The position numbers and the translations under genes were made by a program. Shown here piece after piece: positions 15,501 to 28,370 of a stretch of 64,000 nucleotides of DNA. Source of the stretch: Strigops habroptila (lineage: Eukaryota; Chordata; Aves; Psittaciformes; Psittacidae); contig NC_044284.2 in NCBI RefSeq assembly GCF_004027225.2, positions 12,070,501 through 12,134,500 on the forward strand. The letters run 5' to 3'. Numbering within the stretch: the stretch's first letter is position 1; each line of letters starts with the position of its first letter. The notes beneath the pieces were generated by a model. It searched no databases. It worked only from the letters and a program-made list of their open reading frames with translations, and had not been told where the DNA came from.

Positions 15501-17502
15501 GTATTATCTGGAGTTAATGTCTTGCAAAACAAGGTATCAAAGACAGCAATTACAGAGCCTGTTTCCTCCTCTGCTATAGAGCAGCAGTGAGGAGCTGTGC
15601 TGGTGATGCCTGAGTGTGTTTATGAGACAAACTGTCATCAAGATGGAAAATGGGGGAAGAAGTATCAGCAGAAGGAAGATGAGTGAGGCAGTGCAGGAAG
15701 AGTGCTCAGCATCCACATAAGCCACACCATTGGATGGCTCTGGCTGGAGAACTGCAAGACATGTATGGCCTCAGTAATGAGGAACAAGATGAGCATCCCC
15801 ACCAGGCAATAAATGAGCTGAAAATGAATAACAACTGGATACACACTGTAAAGCTAAGCAGAGAGGTACTGATACTATTTAGAGACTCAGTTTAGGCAAT
15901 CTGACCCAGACTAGAAACTCTTCTGAAAGCATAGGTCTTTGTATTTTAATACACCAAAGAAAAACTCTGATTTATGCCAGCACCTGAGAGCATATGCTGG
16001 CATTTTCAAGCAATATTTTAAACTTGCAAAGCAAGGGTGATAGCCCAAGGACACAGAGGAAAACTGAGCTTAGGGAGAGCAGATCACCTTTCTGCCTTGA
16101 GCCTACACAGCCTGGTGCTGAACCAAGGAGAACTTTCCTAGGAAGAACTGAGCAGGAAGGTGAGGTTAAAATAACCAGCAGAAGAAAACCTGTGAGGACA
16201 GGATGGGTATGTTTCAGATGCCAGTAGGAGAAGCAGGTTAGGGCTGGGTACCTTCTCAAGCATTAATATCTCTGCAAGAATCTGACCTGAAACACAGGGT
16301 TCAGCACTGCTCTAACGCATTTTCTGCGTGTCTAGGTCTAGGGAAGAAAGAAGTCAAATCCACTTCTGCAACAGACCCAGGGTCTTCAGCTGGGACAGCT
16401 TTCCCACCTCTCCTGCCCAGTGCCCAGGCAGTCACCTCACAGCTCAGTACATGCAGGTACAGGATGGAACTTGTTTTTAAAAATCAGATGTCAAAAGGAC
16501 ACCTTTTTTTTTTTCCTCCCCAAATGGAAAACTCCATGTGCTAGAATCAAATAATTGAAAAGTTACTGAAACAAGAGAGTAACAGTTAATCCTGCCCAAA
16601 GGGTAGGTATAAATTCTCCCTGGAAAGGCTACTGCATGTGGGATTATATGCAGTGGTTAACCAAATATTCAAGGGACATTAATAATTACCATAACATCCC
16701 ACCACTTACTCTGTCAAATGTACAATTTATGCAACAAGCCCACAACTTCAGAAGGATTTTGTTTACTTTAAAAATAGTTGGAAATACATTTCCAACCCAC
16801 AGGGTTTTTTTCCCCAATACCTTCCTGTATCCACCTCAAAAAATGCCTGAAAGGCTTCTAGGTGTTTTGTACAAACACCTTTCCCAGTGGTTTTTCCCTT
16901 GGAGCCATTCATTTCCAACACATGGTGTGCCAGGGCACACAGCTCCCTCATTTCCCTGCTCTCCTGGCAGAGGTGCTGGCCACCAGCATGAGATGGCTGC
17001 TCCCAGCACCCATTCCCAGCTCCAGAGCCCTCCTGGTGACCCATCGGCTTTCACACTTAGCATGGAAGAGTCTCACAGAGAAGGCTGCTGCACAGAGATC
17101 AACCTTTATGCTGCAATTTCTAGAAAACCTAAGATTTATTAAAAGCACACTTCTGGAAGCAGAAATACACCTCTGGGAGTTGTAGATGGATGTCAGAGGC
17201 AAACAGTTCCCACCACTCTGCTACATCAGCACCATCACCCCAAGCACCAGAGGCATGCTGGGACATGGGAGAGAGTTCAGGCTTCTCTTAGCTGCTCTGC
17301 AGTTTCCACTGGGAGCCTGTAGCTGTCAGTGGGAAACCTCCCAATCCTTATCACTCCAGGCTGCAGTGAGTCAGGAAACTAAAATTAAGAGCAGCCTGGC
17401 TCCGGCCCCTGTGCTCCTTGATCTCCTGGCCTTAACACTGCACTGACATACAGCTTCTGCAGTGCCAGTGGCCTGCCTAGGCTTGTTGTAACCCGTAGCC
17501 CC
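6571..17502. other. Non-coding DNA with scattered low-complexity tracts
   Basis: Mostly AT-rich unique sequence. It holds poly-T near 7741 and at 11079-11093, poly-A at 11762-11776 and the triplet block at 11827-11879. A moderately GC-rich patch at 13600-14760 gives short open frames without family resemblance. It could be intergenic, or an intron of a long upstream DDAH1 isoform. Confidence 0.55.
11827..11879. repeat. Trinucleotide-rich block (ATT/ATC/ACT)n
   Basis: Imperfect runs of ATT, then ATC, then ACT triplets make a compound microsatellite. A poly(A) run (11762-11776) lies 50 bp upstream. Confidence 0.85.
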
Positions 17503-17551
17503 ATCATAGAATTATAGAATAGATTGGGTTGGAAGGGACCTAAAGATCATT
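17503..17551 (-). mobile_element. Short CR1 3' terminal fragment
   Basis: ATCATAGAATTATAGAATAG followed by ATTGGGTTGGAAGGGACCTA is the reverse complement of a CR1 3' terminus. Only about 50 bp remain, so this is a heavily 5'-truncated insertion. Confidence 0.85.
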
Positions 17552-20500
17552 TTCACTGATGTGTTAAACCATTAATTGAAAGCTTGGTCTTTAGGTTTGG
17601 TACATCTTTTATTAACTTGCTGCTTTCTTACCTACACTCTGGGAGCACCAGATGCTTTTATGGACAAGGGGTCAGGATAGACCCCTAATAATGCCATGCT
17701 TTTATAGCAGCACTTCGGTTTCTGATGGGATTTATTTAAGACTGTGGAGTATTTATAGTTAAGTGGAATTGAGCAATAGGATAAAAATAGATTTTATAAG
17801 TTAAGCTTATGATATGAACTGACTCAGTACCGGTAACCAAGAAAGAAGTAGTGCTTGGTGATATAATTTTCTCTGGTTCGTCTAGCTTAATAAACACATT
17901 GAGCTGAACTTAACTGGTCTGAGCTCGTGCTCACTGCCTTCACCTGAACTTTGAATGCAGTTCACAATCCCTGCCTTTCCCCAGTGCAGGCACGGAGCTA
18001 GCTGCTCCTTGTAGCATGGATCACTGGCAGGAATGGACCTTGGCAGCACAGGAGACAGCTCAGGCACCCATCCCCTGCCTGGTCCCTGGACATGGTGGCA
18101 CCTGCAGAGCTCTCCTGGCCAACCCAATTCCACTTCTATTCCCACTTGCTTCCCCTTTGCCCTCACTGGCTTTGAAGCTGAGCCATTACTAAGCCTTACA
18201 AGGTTATTCTAAAAACCCGATCTCGCGGAGATGTGGGAACTGAAAGCCCCACTTTGTTCATATTTGTCTTCCCTTGGCTGAGTGCATGCCAAAGGACTAT
18301 CATCTTGCTTTCCGGCCGAAATAGAAATTCAGTAATGCATACTTGGGGAGTTCTGTCACTGCAGTAATCATTTAGTAGTGACAAATAAGCCAGGGAATAA
18401 AACAAACAGATGGAAAATGGTCATCTCCATCCATGGACACCTGCTCTGGGATGCAGCCTGTAATGATCTATATACACTTCAGAGACAAAATTACTTTACC
18501 ACATGTTGGAGAGTATCTGTTCAGATCTGGGAATGAGTTACAGGAAAGACATAATGGGTACCAAAAATGGCATCAAATCAACAATCTAAAAAGTACCTAG
18601 TTGTAGTTTTGAAAATAACAGATTATCTCATTCACAAAAAAGCTTTTGAGTTGAGAAACAAAACAAGGGTAAAAATATCCCTTAAAGAAAACTAATACGA
18701 GCCCCAGCACTCTTCACCCCCAGGATGAGTCACTGACACCACAAGCTTCCAGGGCTTATTCAAATGTGGGTTATGGAACCTGATTTTGTTCAAAAGAGGC
18801 ATTCCTCTGACTAGGAGTATGGTGGAGTCTTCCATGCATTTAATTTCCACGCTCAGGCCTTAAGGCATTTAAACAGAAGAATTTAAAAGATTTTAAGGCT
18901 TCTGAAGCCCATATTGAATTTTGAAAACCTACATGCTCAATACTTTCAGAAGGCAAGGCCAACCTGATTGTATGCCTACACAAGATTTTAGGAGCATAAT
19001 AATATTGGCAAGCATCCCAGTCTTAATATGGTTTACAGTAAAAAAAGAACTACCTTTGCAAGAAGATCTTTTATCTGTTCCCTCATCAAAATTAGCCTCA
19101 TTATTTCTTTTTTATCCCAAGAAGTAGCAAAATGATGTGAAGAAAAGATTCTTCTATTCAGCAGCACCCTCCCAGCAAAAACTTCCAGTCTCCATCCTTC
19201 TGCCAGAATGTATTTTCATTCCTGTGTCTCAAAATGCAGATAGCCAAGAGCACTCTTACGTAGTAATGATGCAGCCTCATGCTATGATGTCACTATCTGG
19301 TAAAACTTCAGCTGTTTCAGTACATAAGTAGTTTTAAGACTGGGATTGCTGATCTTTATTTGTAGGAAGGCCAGATTTAGGTTTCCACAAACTGAATAGA
19401 AAGGATTCTCTTTCCCCACTCTACCCCTTCCCTCTTGAGTTTAAGGGGAAGTAGAATAGGTCCTAAACATACATTCATTCATAACCTTGTCATTCTGAGT
19501 GGATGTATGTTAAAATAGCTCTCTAGCTTTCCCCTCCTCAGGAAAAAAAAAAAAAAAGAAGCCTAATTAGATGACATAATGTGACAATTAACTTCCTACT
19601 TTTGAACAAATAGAATAGATATTATTGCAGCTTTGGACTTTGAATGGAATCTTTGATTTCCAACAATGTGTTTGGAAAACTTAATAATGGGAAGGAAACA
19701 AAAGCAGATGTAAACATGGAAAGAAAATTGAAAGCAAGTGGGCTGAATTTTGGTGGCAATTACATAAAACAAGTGTCAGCACACAGAATACATATAAAAG
19801 CCTTATTGCATGGTTTAACATCAATTATAAACCATCATTCCAAAAATAACTTTCCTGACAAAAAAAAACCACAACCCAAAACATATCCACAGGAGGAACA
19901 GAAGACTGTTATATAAAGGGAATCAGGGTCAAAAGAGAAGGTCCAAGAACAGTGATCTATTCACAAACCCTGAATTACTTCACCTCTTTCATGGAAAAAT
20001 ACAGGGCAAGTATAAGGCTCTCTCGCTTCATGTGGTTACAACTATAAATACATCTTCTGCTGACCTGCAGGTATTTACTGATGCCAGGCAGATGAAAGCT
20101 GAATTCTTGCCAGCCTTTTGCTACTTTTTTTGATAACTGGTACATGTCCATAGCCCTTAGCCACAGCATGGTTCAAAAATTACTCTGGGACTCTTACCAA
20201 TGATGGTGGCTATTTTTATAATTCATTTGTCTGAATCTGTGGGATTTTCCCCATTAGATAATTGCTATTTTAAGATTAACTGGTCAGCCAACATGAGCCA
20301 GAAAGATGGGATCCAAACTTTGCACTGTTTGCATCACCATCTTGAGTCAGTAATCGGTAATGCTGTAAAACAATGCATTTTAGCCACCTGAAGCAAAATT
20401 GGCCAAACCAGCACCGTGAGTAGACCTGGCCCAAATGGAAAACCATTCAGTGTGTTCCAGATGCTGCCACTGCAATTTGGCAGGGAAAACTCGTTAACCC

Positions 20501-21088
20501 TGTATCAAGATGCAGACAACATCACTTCTAACCCACTGTATCAGCCACAGGGTCATCGAGAGCTTGGCACTTGACTTACCTTTGCTTGCAAAGTATGTCT
20601 CAACAGATGGACATCCCTGCTGCTGCTGGTCATGACTCGAGCTTTGAGCAATGCAGATTGTGAAAGAGTTCGGCTGTATGTGAAATAGATTGTTATTTTT
20701 CTTCCTGCACAGAAAGGAATGGATTCAGCATGTGCCAGATTTGCCTATTTTTTTTTTTTTTTTTGACAACTTGCAGCCCATTGTTTATCAAATGGCACCC
20801 TGAATCTTCTGTGTCATATTTTCTTTGACTTAAATACGTCTCTTTAACCAACACAACGTGTATAATGGCAAACAAACAAATACATTTTAAGTAGCGGGAC
20901 TTCTGTGGAAACAAAGTTTACCACTTCCCACACACATTACATGCTAATTTGCCTAATGAAATAAAACACTTGCATATAATTCCACTGCTTTGTACTAGAG
21001 ATGAACTCAGAGCCTCAGGCTTGATCTTTTCAGTGTGACAGCTGATTAGAAATATGTTGTAATCACCTCACCTTCTTACCTTTCTTAT

Positions 21089-21140
21089 GGTTTTTTTTGT
21101 TTTTGGTTTTTTTTTTTTGTTTTTTTTTGGTTTTTTTTTT
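21089..21140. repeat. T-rich low-complexity tract with GG interruptions
   Basis: Runs of T8-T12 are separated by G or GG. It produces spurious open frames rich in Phe on one strand and Lys on the other. Confidence 0.9.
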
Positions 21141-24100
21141 GAGAGAGACATGCTACATTTCTTTTTCCATTTGGCTTCTGACTTTTTTATTTCCTCCAAC
21201 CGGAACAAAACAACAAAACTGTTCCAAAAAATTCCTGTGTCATCCTCCCCACTGGGGAGTTCTGGGGCAAGCAGATGTGGCTGAGGCAGATGAGCAGTGT
21301 CCCTGCCCACCCATGGGTGATGCTCTACTACACATGTTCTGTGCCATCAGTGAGCAGGAGACCTGCCAGCAGCTCATTGGACATGAGAAGGTTTTGGCCG
21401 GACCCCAGCGCACTCCAGGATGGCAACTCCTACAATTTGTTAATAGCTTGAATCATTTAGAGATTTCTTAGCACTGCTCCAAATCATTCTGGGGCTGCTT
21501 AACCCTCCCTGCTGCGCCGCTGCTGTGGCTATCAGAACCCATCTCATCCGTTCTCTCTGGAAAAGCTGTTTTAGTTTTTGCCTTCAAACAGGGAAAGCAA
21601 ACAAGAAATCCCATGTGTGGTTAGCAAGGGTGGCAGGAGAGCCCTGCAAGAGTCTGCCAAGGGCAGGCAGCTACACAACACCCTACCAGCACCACCACAC
21701 TGCTGCCTTCTGCACATCCCTCTCGCCCCATCTACTTGAACCCATCTGCAAAAAGAAACAAATCAATCCCTAAAATGCCTCCCTGTGAACTATCAGGCTA
21801 TCCCAGGGGTCTTCAGATAGCTGCAGCCTTCCTAGGCTAACAGCTTTGCTGTAAAGGATTAATGCACCAAAGGGTTCAAATATTTATGAGCATCACAGAA
21901 CGAGGCCAGGAGACATGCAGAGGGTGCTAGGGCTGTTACACTCATTTAGCATTTTTAAATGGTACCATCTCCTCCTAAAGACAACATTCATGTTCAAAAA
22001 AAACACAAACAACCACAAAAAAACAATGGAAAAACAACAACAACAAAAAAAACCCCAACAAAACCAATATTCTTTGGAACTTACAATTTTCTGTAGAGAT
22101 TTTTTTCTTCAGGCAGCCAGGTGATCTGTACTTACAGAAGGTCTGCAGTGCATCTGCATTGTTGGTTATTTTAAGCACACTACAGATGTAAATAAGACCT
22201 CTGATGACTAAAATGGCGTGGGATCAATGTGTAAAGCTCTTTCAGGCTGTTTATTACAACATCTGAGAAAGCCTGGTTCACTTTTTCCTCTGCACAGGCA
22301 AGTTTCCTCTGCCTCTGTGTACAGCAACAGAGGAGAGAAAAACACTGGGAAAATGTTGGAAAATATGATAGTAAAACTGCAAACACGGACAGGTGGATGC
22401 AGAGGAGGTTAAATTCTCCATCTTTTTGTTTTTAATGGACTAGATTTGATATCAAAGTGCTGCCTTCCCCTCCTATTTAAAAGGAGCTTATTCATAGAGG
22501 CAGGAGGAAAGGATGAGGGGTGAGAGCATCAAAGGATGAGGTTGGCATTTCACTTGAATTCCTCCAAGCTCTATGGATTCACTCCGGTGACCTCTGCCTG
22601 CCTGCCTGCCTCCCAAACCCTCCCATCCCCAGGGATTGCAGGGACACCCTCCCTGCAAGCAGGAAAGAGCTGGCTCAGCACTGGGATGTGTATGGGTTCA
22701 TCCCCAGGAGCAGCTCAAATGCTGTTTCCAGCTGTGACCTTTCTGGGCTGCAGCTGGCCACCGAGCTGCCCATTTCAGCTGCGTACGGCATTCAAACCAC
22801 AGTGAGGTGGCCGGCTGGAGAGGACGGCTTGGGCAGCAGCAGGAAGGGCGTCAGTGACACCTCCCCAGCCCTAACCTGCCTTTGGAGAGGACATTGTGTT
22901 TATGAGGGCCAAGCCAGCGCTGTACCCACAGCCCTGCTGAGCTCACCATGCTGCCAGGGGCCGTGCGGGCCTACAGTTTCTTGGTAGGAACATTTGAGAG
23001 CAATTTGAGAGAAGTGTATCCCATTTGGAAAACTCTGTGTCACAGGGATGTTGTGCTCCGGGGAGGGAAAATGGAAGGTGGACATGCAGCGTTACGCAGG
23101 CAAGAGGAAAAGGCTTGGCAGCGGTCTCAGCTCCGCAAGATCTGAGCTGCTGCATGCACTGAATGGCGTCTGCCAAGGGTCCAGGTAATTTTTCCCTAGT
23201 GATACTCTCAAAGGGCTATTTTTCTTTTAAACCATGTGCTGTGCCGCACGGCCTCTCCCAAGCGCTGCATTACCATCTCCCATCACTCCCCTTGGAGCAG
23301 CATGATGGAGTGGCAGCAAAGCCCACAAGAGGAGCCCAGCCCCAAGTCAGCGCTGACCCCAGGCAGTGCCCCTGGTCCTCTCCCCTGGCCAGCCCCGCTG
23401 CCTCTGTACCCAGTGCAAATGCACACCCTCCCTCCGAAACATGTACACCCCCCCCGTTTCCTCTGCATCACAAATAGGCTGCAAAGCTGCCAGCAAGGGA
23501 AGAGGAAAGGACATCCCTTTGGATGCCCTGTCCCAGCACCTCTTCTCTGTCAGCCAAAAGCAGGGCAGAGCCCATCACTCGCCTGCAGTGGCAAAGGTCC
23601 AGCAAGAGCTGACCCAGAGGTGCTGGGAGGCACTGGGAATGGATCCGGCCATGTCTCCATGCCCGGGCTGCACACTCCATGGCAACCAGCTGGAGTGTGG
23701 AGGAACAAGGGCTGTTCAGTGGTTTTAAAAGGGGAAATTATTTTCCTGCCAGACCATCCCAGGCTTCTAGCACTCACCACACCATCTGACCATGGCCTAC
23801 ACTTAAAACATGCTCTCTGGCTCTTTCTCACCAGGGAGAGGATATGAATAACAAGCTGGTACAGCCTCCTTATAATTCCATATTTTTCTGGGTAGCAACA
23901 TCTCTGGCAAAAGCATGAAGATACAGATGGATTTCAATGCTCAAGCACACCAGATGCAGGTTGGATGATGATGGACAGCTGGACATCACCTCCTCTAGCA
24001 GAGCCCTGGCCTGTGAAGCACCTCCACCTTGGGGAGGTGCAAAGGCAGGGTGACTCAGGGAAGACATCCGCCCAGTTTCCAGTAGCCCTTTAACCAAACC

Positions 24101-25579
24101 AAATGCTTGGAAGCACTCGTGGAGCCATAAGCAAGTTGTGGGCAGCGGAATTAATGAGACCTTATTTCCTACGGATTTATGTCTTGCGGTTGGACTTTCC
24201 AGTGTCTGAAGACCATATGAGCACCAAGGAGGCGCTTTCGGCGGTCATGGTGTTCACGGCCTCTCCCTCCTCCTCCCCGCCATGGATTCTTCCTCTGGCC
24301 TCTGACTGGACCTGTGCTCAGGCCACCAGCTCTCCCAGGGCATCAGTGGGCTATCCTTCCTCCCTCAGCTGTTCGCCTTCCTGGGCTCTCCCTCCAGTTT
24401 AATGTCTTGGAAACAAATACCTTCTTTTCATGGTTGGCTGGAATTGATCCAGTGGACTCAGAAACACAGGGCAAACTAGCAGGCAAAAGTGACTAAAGAA
24501 AATGCATTTACTAAGAAAGCCAGCATAACAACATTACAAAAACATTATACTGTAAAGCAGGAGCCGCCCACAGTCTTGAGTCCAGCAGCCACAAATCCCA
24601 GGGCCAGGAGGCACTGGGAACAGGCATGGACCGCACCTTCGAGTGCTGAGGACAGTGAGGAGGGAGGGAGCCGTGACAGGGGCTCCCAGTTACCTTCCTG
24701 GCCACCAGCACCATTACCTTCCTGAGCTCCACTGCATCCCCGGCAATCCCAGCAGAGCAGTCCCTGCTCTTCCTCCTCCTGCTGTGGGTGAGGATCAGTG
24801 ACAACTGCTCAGCCCTGCCGCAGGTCACCCAGTGCAGCAACAGAGGGGTGAGTAGGGAAAAAGACAGTAAACCCCTCTGTTTGATATGCACAGCCGGGCA
24901 GGCACATGCTGCATCTCCCACATTAAAAGTGGATCTATTTTGCATATATTTTTACCCTCAGTGAGACTATTTATGTAGCAGTGGCAAGGAAACACCTCTG
25001 TGACAAACACCACTTCACATGTGCCTTTTGCAAGAGAGAGAAGAGCAGATGTTTCTCCAAGAAGATACACAGCAGGACAAATGGAACAAATCAAAGGCAA
25101 AAATGAGAGGCTGCCCATCTGGATTTACGGTGTTGGAGGCTTCATATGCCCTAAAGCTTTACAGTTTTTAGGAAAGACTGAAAACAAAGATTTTTCAGCA
25201 CAGAATTCTAGTGAGCACAAGGTTTGCTATCGCAGGCAGCGGCAGAACTGCAGCAGCCACAGTGCAGCTTGGAGCACACCACCACCATGCCTCTTGTAGG
25301 AAACCAATTGTCCCTCCTGCAATTAGCGGCTGCAATAGGGCTGAAAGGCAAGAAAGACACAGGTTTCCCATGTGCAGACAAGGCATGAGATGGCAGCGAA
25401 GACAGCCACCAGCCTTCTGGGCTGAGGGAAGGGGGCTTGGACACCATGGTGCAAGGGAGAGCTCCTTGGACACCGCAGGAGCAGCCCCCAGCACCTCTGG
25501 GGTGGTTATCCAGAAGGCTGAGCCAGGCTGCTCACATCAGCGTGCACAGGAGAAGTGCTGGGTGTAAACAGGAGTGAGA

Positions 25580-25668
25580 GGGGCGCAGACTGGGATCTGA
25601 ATTCCAGCCCGAATTACCCAATGATCTTGTACTTTCCCCAGGCCTTGGCTTCCCACGTGTAAAATGCA
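25580..25668 (-). mobile_element. Possible MIR-type SINE relic, reverse orientation
   Basis: GATCTGAATTCCAGCCCGAA, TGATCTTGTACTTTCCCCAG, GCCTTGGCTTCCC and GTGTAAAATGCAAAGG parallel the reverse MIR consensus (AATCCCAGCTCTGCC, GTGACCTTGGGCAAG, GCCTCAGTTTCC, TCTGTAAAATGGGG). Confidence 0.45.
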
Positions 25669-26626
25669 AAGGCACACAGAGGCAGCATTTCCCAATGACA
25701 GTAGTTTCATAAGAACATATGTGCTAAGACTGTACGGCACCAGAGACCACAGTGGTTTAAAAATAAATACCTTTTTAAGACAATGAAGAATAAATACCCA
25801 TCACATAGACAAGTGCAAAATTAACTCGGAGCGTGTTGTCTGTGGGACAGGAATTCACTTTCCTGTCACACTGGTTTGCAGCAGAGCGGACTGGCCATAG
25901 TGTGTGATCCAACAGCACATCCATTGCTGGAGGAGGCGACCAGGACAGCAGGACACAGCCTCAGTCTGTATTTACATCTTAGTCCATGCATCCCACACCT
26001 TCTCTCTTTGCATGATAATCTGCTTCTCACAATATTTTTCTTCCTAAAACTAACATGAAAATGAGAGCATAAGAAACTTAACCTCAAACTGCTGTTTAAA
26101 TAGCACCGAGTTACTAAAAAGCAAAGGGGAAGAAAAAAAAAGGCAAGCTGAAGATGCTATCATCTGGACTAGAAGACACTGACAGGCAGCAAGAGCCTTC
26201 CAGATATGCTGAGGAAAAGATGGCTCTCACTCACATCAACAGCAAAATGTCACTCAGCATCTGGATCAGGACTCCACACTGGAAATCAGCTTTCAGATGG
26301 GGGCCGACCACTCTCTTGTATTTACTTGTCTGTGCCTTAGCGACACTGCTGCTAACACATAATTTATTTTGCCCATTTAGGAGACATCCAGTTATCTCAA
26401 TCATTTAACAATGTGTAAAATTACAAACACATTCAACTACAATGTGCTCCTCTTGCGTAAACCTCTCCTCTTGGCCACATACATAATGAAAACCCTGTTG
26501 AGTCAGTAATAAAATCCAGAAAGCTTTCAAGTCTCAGAACTGAATGTTCAAATTTTGTAGCTCACTTCCTTTTCTAACCAGACAGCAGGGCTGCCAAAAG
26601 AATTTCTGGGCGTTCAGCCCCTTTTG

Positions 26627-26678
26627 ATATACATATACATACACACACACAAATATATATATGTGTGTATATATATAG
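26627..26678. repeat. Compound (TA/CA/TG)n dinucleotide repeat
   Basis: Alternating TA, ACACAC, ATATAT and GTGTGT segments make a self-complementary, length-variable microsatellite. Confidence 0.88.
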
Positions 26679-28204
26679 CACTTTGCCGAGATTGGCAGAG
26701 AGCAGGCACTGATTGTTTTTATGTTTTTAACACAGTTATGAACAAATGCATTTGAAAGAAAAAAAAAAAATACTACTTGTTTTCATCTGACGGAACAGAC
26801 AGCTCAGACCCGGACAGGGAAAACGATCAACTCCAGCTCTGTCAATAAATAAATATTTGCATTTCACTCCAGCAGAGGAAAAATGCAGCACTGATTTTAG
26901 GAACCAACCTCAAAAATCCGCGTGTGGAAATACCACCGCGCTCTATGCGAACAGGCCAGTTGCACAATGCAAATGCCTGATCTGCATGAATAACAGAGCT
27001 ATATGCATGTGCATATGCACATGATCTAGCACACCATGTTTTTGGAGGCTAAGCCTCACTCCCGTGAAGAGCAGAGCATCCTCATCCTGCACTGAAGCTA
27101 AGCAGTAATGAGTGAACCAGGCCAATCACAACTGGGAAGTCTTCAATAGCTAAATCAGAGAGCCTTAAGATTACATTACACAGAACACTTGTGATTCCTG
27201 CCTGAAAGACCAAATAGCTTCTAAATCCTTTGCACTATTTATAACAACAACCACCACCACAATTACATTTCCTTCTCTTCAGAAGCACTGTCTGCTTTTG
27301 TATTTATACTGTAAGCAGCATATTAAAAAGGGGATCAAATAGATTTCACATATGTCAGTGCAATACAAGAGCAGGCAGCAGCCACGTGAAGGGAAGGACA
27401 AACATTCAACGAGTTTCTTATGGCATGGAAATACAAAGTGAAGTTCAAGTCTGAGAGTTTTCCCACACTTTGGCTAAGTACATTACCAACAGCCACTGCT
27501 CGCTACCACCAGACTGAAGCGTGATGGTACAGGGCATGGCACAGCATCCCCCAACACACAGGTACTTATACTGACGTGGGAACGAAAGACAACTGAACGT
27601 GAGACAAACTGGCAAATAAACATCAGCTGAGGAATTGGACCCTGTGGCTCTTCACTTGACAGGCAGAGCGAGGTCATCCCAACCTACCCTGCACTCTAAA
27701 CTGGGAGATCTTTGCATCGCCCTCATGATGAAATCTTTCCACTGTCAGTGGGCAATGAGTCAGAATAGGGGAGGGATGCTGTTTACTGAAAAGCTCTTGG
27801 AACTAGAGGGAGGAAAAGGTAAATAGTGAGGAGAAGCTAAAGGTTGGTTCCGAAAACAAGATAAGTGAAACACAGACAAAATGTGGGAGTGAGGATGGAG
27901 GTGGAGGCATCAATACAGAAGTGAAGGTAGAAGGGGAGACAGAACCTCGAGAGAAACCTGAACGCAGGTAAGAAATAGCAGAAGGAACATAGGGGTGCAA
28001 ATGGGAATGAAAGACATTTAAAATGGGAGGATGAAAGGCAGCAGGTTCCCAAGTTGTGCACGTGCCCTTTTTTAAAGGGAATGCATAGCCAAGATGACCT
28101 TAATATCATCAGGACACCAACGACCCTATCGGGACAGCCAGCTTGCAGTGGCGGAGGGGATAAAATAAAGGTGTCTGAGTAGGGAGAATCAATGCTTCAG
28201 GTAT

Positions 28205-28370
28205 CCGAATGCCTCCTAGTCCTCAGCACACCCTCCTGACATCCCCATGAGTCAGGAGATAAATGTTATCTTCTCTCTACAGAGGGGCACTGAAGCACCA
28301 GGAGATTTGTCCAACACCACACTGGCAAGCTGTGGAAACCCAGAGCTTGAACCCAGCTCCCCCCAGTCCC
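28205..28370 (+). mobile_element. Ancient MIR-type SINE relic
   Basis: Diverged but ordered matches to the MIR consensus: ACAGAGGGGCACTGAAGCAC, then AGATTTGTCCAACACCACAC and AGAGCTTGAACCCAGC, corresponding to the MIR segments with GAGGAAACTGAGGC, AGTAACTTGCCCAAGGTCAC and GATTCGAACCCAG. It was judged by eye and is strongly diverged. Confidence 0.55.

Larger units (their letters stand above)
17552..28204. other. Non-coding DNA, including a GC-richer stretch
   Basis: Poly-A at 19543-19557 and T17 at 20748-20764. The stretch 22500-24900 is GC-richer and contains the longest open frame here (about 200 codons from 23236). That frame is proline/serine-rich, overlaps others in different phases and shows no domain, so I do not call it a gene. 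POU-octamer motifs and an 18-bp palindrome occur at 26855-27023. Confidence 0.55.

Noticed and set aside
23236-23847. 203-codon open frame in GC-richer DNA
   Set aside because: It overlaps other frames on both strands, is low-complexity Pro/Ser/His-rich, shows no domain or splice context, and no known neighbour gene is expected here.
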